A DNA stretch of 8,971 nucleotides from Pseudomonadota bacterium. GTDB taxonomy: Bacteria > Myxococcota > UBA9042 > PHBI01. Where the stretch lies: NCBI GenBank assembly GCA_005772945.1, contig SXIE01000289.1, forward strand, positions 1 to 8,971, written 5' to 3'. A program made the position numbers and the translations under genes. The notes beneath the pieces were generated by a model. The model ran no database searches, had not been told where the DNA came from, and worked only from the letters and a program-made list of their open reading frames with translations. Every line of letters begins with the position of its first letter. Position 1 is the stretch's first letter. This document shows, one piece after another, positions 6,256-8,971 of this stretch.

Positions 6256-6555
6256 AGCCACACCCTTGTCACGGCCGACGCGCTCGCTCAAGCGCTGGCC
6301 GACCTGCCGGGCTGGAATGCCGGGGCGGGCAAGATCGAAAAAACCTTTGTTTTCGCGAACTTCGTGGCTGCGTTCGGGTGGATGACGAAGGTCGCGCTCG
6401 TGGCCGAGCGGCTCGGGCATCACCCGGAATGGTCGAACGTGTACCGGACCGTGCACGTCGCTTTGCAGACCCATGACGTCGTGCCAGCGCAGGTGACGGC
6501 AACCGATCTCGCGCTCGCGCGGGCCATGGAGGCGCTGCTCGGCGGCGCAGGATGA
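6253..6555 (+). CDS. phhB: Pterin-4a-carbinolamine dehydratase (4a-hydroxytetrahydrobiopterin dehydratase)
   Basis: 100 residues, the normal length of this small cytoplasmic enzyme, which dehydrates 4a-hydroxytetrahydropterin formed by aromatic amino acid hydroxylases; some bacterial homologues serve other pterin pathways. The active-site pattern is HHPEWSNVY, then TVHVALQTHD, then TATDLALA, giving the expected HH...H...D set. I chose the TTG at 6253 because GGAGG (6242-6246) sits 6 nt upstream and the start lies where family proteins usually begin. The in-frame ATG at 6232 would add seven residues, has no ribosome binding site, and would put GGAGG inside the coding region. Neither phhA nor other pterin genes are seen in the window. 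Its stop overlaps the next start (ATGA). The symbol is by family and not proof of function. Confidence 0.9.
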   Translation: MSHTLVTADALAQALADLPGWNAGAGKIEKTFVFANFVAAFGWMTKVALVAERLGHHPEWSNVYRTVHVALQTHDVVPAQVTATDLALARAMEALLGGAG

Positions 6556-7361
6556 GGGCCTTTCGCGCAGGCCGCGCTCGGCCGCTGCCCGCGAAGCTCG
6601 TGGTCGCGGGCCCGATGCATCGTCCGCGGGCGCCGCGGGCGCTCCTGATCGGGGTCGTGGCGTGGCTCGCGCTCGGTGCCGGAGCGGCGCGCGCCGACGG
6701 GACGCTGTCCGAGGCGGAGGTCCGGCAGCGGGCGCGGGCGGTCTTGGCGGATCCGTCGTACCAGACGAGCCCGCCCAAGGAGATGGGCGCACCGGCCGCG
6801 TACGACCCGCCGCCGCTGCGCGACTTCGATCTTCCGATGCGCATACCGCGGACGGCGATCAAGACCGGCAGCGGCGGGACCCCGTCGGGCGTGTCGGAGG
6901 CGCTCCTGTGGGTGCTCGGGATCGGCGCGGGTGTGGCGGTTTTGGCGGTCATCGCGGGCGCGCTCATGCGCTGGCAACGCGTGCGCAAGACCAAGCCCGA
7001 GGTGGTCACGCAGGGGCCGATCGGGGGCGCGGATCCGGCGCTCGAGGCGCTACCGGCGAGCCTGCGCGAGGCGCGGGCGCTGGCAGCAGCGGGGCGCTTC
7101 GAGGAGGCGGTGCATGTGCTCTTGCGCGGCGCGCTCGACTACCTGCGCGGGCGCAGCGGCTTCACGCTGGCGGCGGCGTTGACGTCGCGCGAGGTGCTGG
7201 CGCAGGCGCCGATCGAGGGTGACACGCGCGGGGCCTTCGGCGATCTGGTGGGCTCGGTCGAGGTCTCGCTCTTCGGCGGATTTCCGGTGAGTGCCGCGGA
7301 TTTCGAGCGCTGCGCGAGTTCGTTCGAGGTCGTCCACCGCCGTCTGGGCGGTGGCGCGTGA
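6552..7361 (+). CDS. DUF4129 domain membrane protein (MoxR-cluster partner)
   Basis: 269 residues from the ATG that overlaps the PCD stop. Layout: signal segment ending near ARA-D (about residues 30-48), a periplasmic stretch with ARAVLADPSYQT, one transmembrane helix (about 117-139), then a cytoplasmic helical region (about 165-265) of DUF4129 type, including LTSREVL and LFGGFPVSAADFE. Proteins like this recur beside MoxR AAA ATPases and DUF58 proteins; the biochemical role is unknown. The second ATG at 6615 (residue 22) would give a more typical signal peptide, MHRPRAPRALLIG, but has no clear ribosome binding site, so the start is uncertain. The stop overlaps the GTG of the DUF4350 gene, indicating coupled translation. 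Confidence 0.83.
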   Translation: MRAFRAGRARPLPAKLVVAGPMHRPRAPRALLIGVVAWLALGAGAARADGTLSEAEVRQRARAVLADPSYQTSPPKEMGAPAAYDPPPLRDFDLPMRIPRTAIKTGSGGTPSGVSEALLWVLGIGAGVAVLAVIAGALMRWQRVRKTKPEVVTQGPIGGADPALEALPASLREARALAAAGRFEEAVHVLLRGALDYLRGRSGFTLAAALTSREVLAQAPIEGDTRGAFGDLVGSVEVSLFGGFPVSAADFERCASSFEVVHRRLGGGA

Positions 7362-8806
7362 GCGCGGCGGATCTCGGTGAACCGCGTGGCAAGCGGCGTG
7401 CGGAGGCTTACCGCGGGCTCGAGGAGATGCCGGCGACGGCCGAGAGCACGTTCGCGCCCAAGGTCGCGCGCTGGCTCGTCGGCGTCGCGAGCGTGTCGCT
7501 GTTGGTGATGCTGCTGGTCGGGATCTGGAACGGCGAGCGCGATGTCGACACCGTGGATCCGAGTGCGTTCAGTCGCTCGGCAGTCGGTCACGAGGCGCTC
7601 GCCGAGTTCCTCGGCGAGGTCGGGATCCCGGTGACCGTGAGCCGCGATCGCTCCGCCCAGAAGGCTGCGCCGGACCGGCCGCTGCTCCTGCTGGAGCCCG
7701 GCGACGAGACGAAGAACCTTCAGAAGATGCGGCGCCAACTGCGCCTCGCGGCCGAAAAAGGCGTCCCGGTCGTGGTGGCATTGCCGAAATGGAAGGCCTC
7801 GCGGTCGGCGGAGCACCGCGCGTGGGCGGCCAAGCTGGAGCTCTTGCCGACCGACCGCGTCGAGGGGGCGTTGGCGGCGATCGGAGATGGCGGCGCCGGG
7901 GATGGCGGCGGCGAGGGTGACGACGGCTGGTCCAGCTGGCGTGAGCGCGTGCGCGACTCGGTGAAGCGCGTCGCGACGGGCGCGGGGCGTTGGTTTTTCG
8001 ATGGCCGATCCGAGGGCCAGCGGGCGCGCGCGGCCGAAGACGAGGACGCCGAGTTCGAGCCGGGCGCGGCGTGGGACGTCGCGCTCGAATCGCCGCAGTT
8101 CGTGTCGGCCGACGCGACGCTGATACCCTTGGTGTACCAAGTATCTGCCGAGGGCGAGATGGCCGTCTTGGTCGGGCGCGTGCCCGGGCGCGATGTGTAC
8201 GTCGTCGCCGACCCGGACCTCCTGAGCACGATGGGGCTTGGGCAGAAGGACAACGCGCTCGTCATCTACCGCGTCTTGAGTGACGCGCTGGCGGCCAAGG
8301 GCGTGGTGATCGACGAGGTCGTGCACGGCTTCGAGCGGGTCGACAACATCTTCGCGGAGCTCTTTCGCTTTCCGGTCGTGCTGCTGACCTTCCACTTGGC
8401 GGGGCTCTTGGCGCTTGGGATCTGGGCCGCACTCTTCCGCTTCGGCAAGCCCGAGCCGCGCCCGCCCCGCGTGCCGACCGGCAAGGCCGCGCTGCTCGAC
8501 AACACGGCGACGCTCTTGGCTTACGGGCATCATGCCGGCCACGGCGTGCGCGAGTACTTCCGCAGCACGCTGCGGGCGGTCGCGCGCATGTACGGCCTGC
8601 CGAGCGAGCTCTCCGACGAGGCACGCTTCGCGACGCTGGCGGATCTCGCCGCGCGGCGCGGGGCCGAGCGCGACCTGACCGAGCTCGCCGCCGACGTGGC
8701 CCAACTTCAGGATCGGCGCGGGGACGAGCGACGCGCGCTCGCGCGCGCGCGGCGCATCTATTCTTTCCGGACGGAGATGTTGCATGGACATCGCAGCGAT
8801 TCGTGA
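7358..8806 (+). CDS. DUF4350 domain membrane protein (MoxR-cluster partner)
   Basis: 482 residues from a GTG start in a GTGA overlap with the DUF4129 gene. A first transmembrane helix lies at about 37-57. A DUF4350 region (about 70-325) follows, containing SAVGHEALAEFLGEVGIPV, VVADPDLLSTMGLGQKDNA and DEVVHG. A second transmembrane helix lies at about 338-361. A cytoplasmic C-terminus starts with GKAALLDNTATLLAYGHHAGH and ends in a charged helical tail. The DUF4350 core resembles an ABC-transporter auxiliary/GldG-like fold as I recall; the function is unknown. Residues about 165-245 (Gly/Asp-rich stretch 176-190, then a basic and an acidic segment) look like an insertion that makes it longer than usual. 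Its end overlaps the moxR start by 23 bp. Confidence 0.85.
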   Translation: MSAADLGEPRGKRRAEAYRGLEEMPATAESTFAPKVARWLVGVASVSLLVMLLVGIWNGERDVDTVDPSAFSRSAVGHEALAEFLGEVGIPVTVSRDRSAQKAAPDRPLLLLEPGDETKNLQKMRRQLRLAAEKGVPVVVALPKWKASRSAEHRAWAAKLELLPTDRVEGALAAIGDGGAGDGGGEGDDGWSSWRERVRDSVKRVATGAGRWFFDGRSEGQRARAAEDEDAEFEPGAAWDVALESPQFVSADATLIPLVYQVSAEGEMAVLVGRVPGRDVYVVADPDLLSTMGLGQKDNALVIYRVLSDALAAKGVVIDEVVHGFERVDNIFAELFRFPVVLLTFHLAGLLALGIWAALFRFGKPEPRPPRVPTGKAALLDNTATLLAYGHHAGHGVREYFRSTLRAVARMYGLPSELSDEARFATLADLAARRGAERDLTELAADVAQLQDRRGDERRALARARRIYSFRTEMLHGHRSDS

Positions 8807-8971
8807 GCTCGTCGGGCAGCTCAAGCGTCAGTTAGGGACCATCGTCGTCGGGCAGGAGACGGTGGTCGATGGGCTCTTGGTGGCGCTCCTGTCGGAAGGC
8901 CACGTGCTGCTCGAGGGTCCGCCGGGGACCGCCAAAACGCTGCTCGCGCGGGCCTTCGCGGCCTCGCTCGA
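8784..8971 (+). CDS. MoxR-family AAA+ ATPase, N-terminal part (cut by window edge)
   Basis: The first 62 codons of a MoxR ATPase: an N-terminal helix, then VVGQETVVDGLLVALLSEGHVLLEGPPGTAKT, whose Walker A is GPPGTAKT at 45-52. This entry pattern is diagnostic of the family, which acts as a chaperone-like ATPase on partner proteins. The ATG at 8784 has GGAG (8773-8776) 7 nt upstream and lies inside the end of the DUF4350 gene. Full proteins are about 320-340 residues; Walker B and the sensor motifs are outside the window. Such a gene is usually followed by a DUF58 gene. Confidence 0.95.
   Translation, partial: MDIAAIRELVGQLKRQLGTIVVGQETVVDGLLVALLSEGHVLLEGPPGTAKTLLARAFAASL

Noticed and set aside
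7139..8824. Long antisense open frame opposite the DUF4129 and DUF4350 genes
   Set aside because: Low-complexity Arg/Ala-rich translation without motifs, covering genes with well-supported domains and overlaps on the other strand.

Overview
The window is GC-rich DNA with strong third-position GC bias, so long antisense open frames shadow most real genes. The gene content suggests a Myxococcota-like (former deltaproteobacterial) chromosome: a cysteine-rich Kazal lipoprotein with CGCGC modules, several lipoproteins or secreted proteins, and sigma-54-type promoter elements. This assignment is inferred from gene style; no taxonomic marker gene is present.

Layout: (1) 1-1060, minus strand: N-terminal 353 codons of glutamate synthase large subunit (gltB), cut by the window edge. 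(2) 1061-1680: a 620-bp gene-free divergent region. It holds a candidate gltB promoter, two candidate sigma-54 promoters facing right, a perfect 20-bp inverted repeat, and three consecutive perfect hairpins just before the next gene. (3) 1681-2340, plus: a lipoprotein with two identical-spacing six-cysteine repeats and a C-terminal Kazal inhibitor domain, followed by a strong intrinsic terminator. (4) 2534-4647, plus: a two-gene unit with ATGA overlap, encoding a thiamine-diphosphate enzyme most like the ILVBL/HACL2 branch of the acetolactate synthase superfamily and a small lipoprotein of unknown function. (5) 6162-4683, minus: an SDR oxidoreductase followed by an extensin-like (D-Ala-D-Ala carboxypeptidase fold) secreted protein, convergent with unit 4. 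(6) 6253-8971, plus: a pterin-4a-carbinolamine dehydratase whose stop overlaps a DUF4129 membrane protein, then a DUF4350 membrane protein and the start of a MoxR AAA ATPase. All four starts overlap the preceding gene or carry a close ribosome binding site, so they probably form one operon that continues past the window.

The genes do not form a single pathway. GltB is central nitrogen metabolism. The Kazal lipoprotein and extensin-like protein act at the cell envelope. The MoxR/DUF4129/DUF4350 set is the recurrent ATPase-plus-membrane-partner module usually followed by a DUF58 protein. The least ordinary part is the regulatory stretch at 1280-1680 and the lipoprotein it appears to drive.
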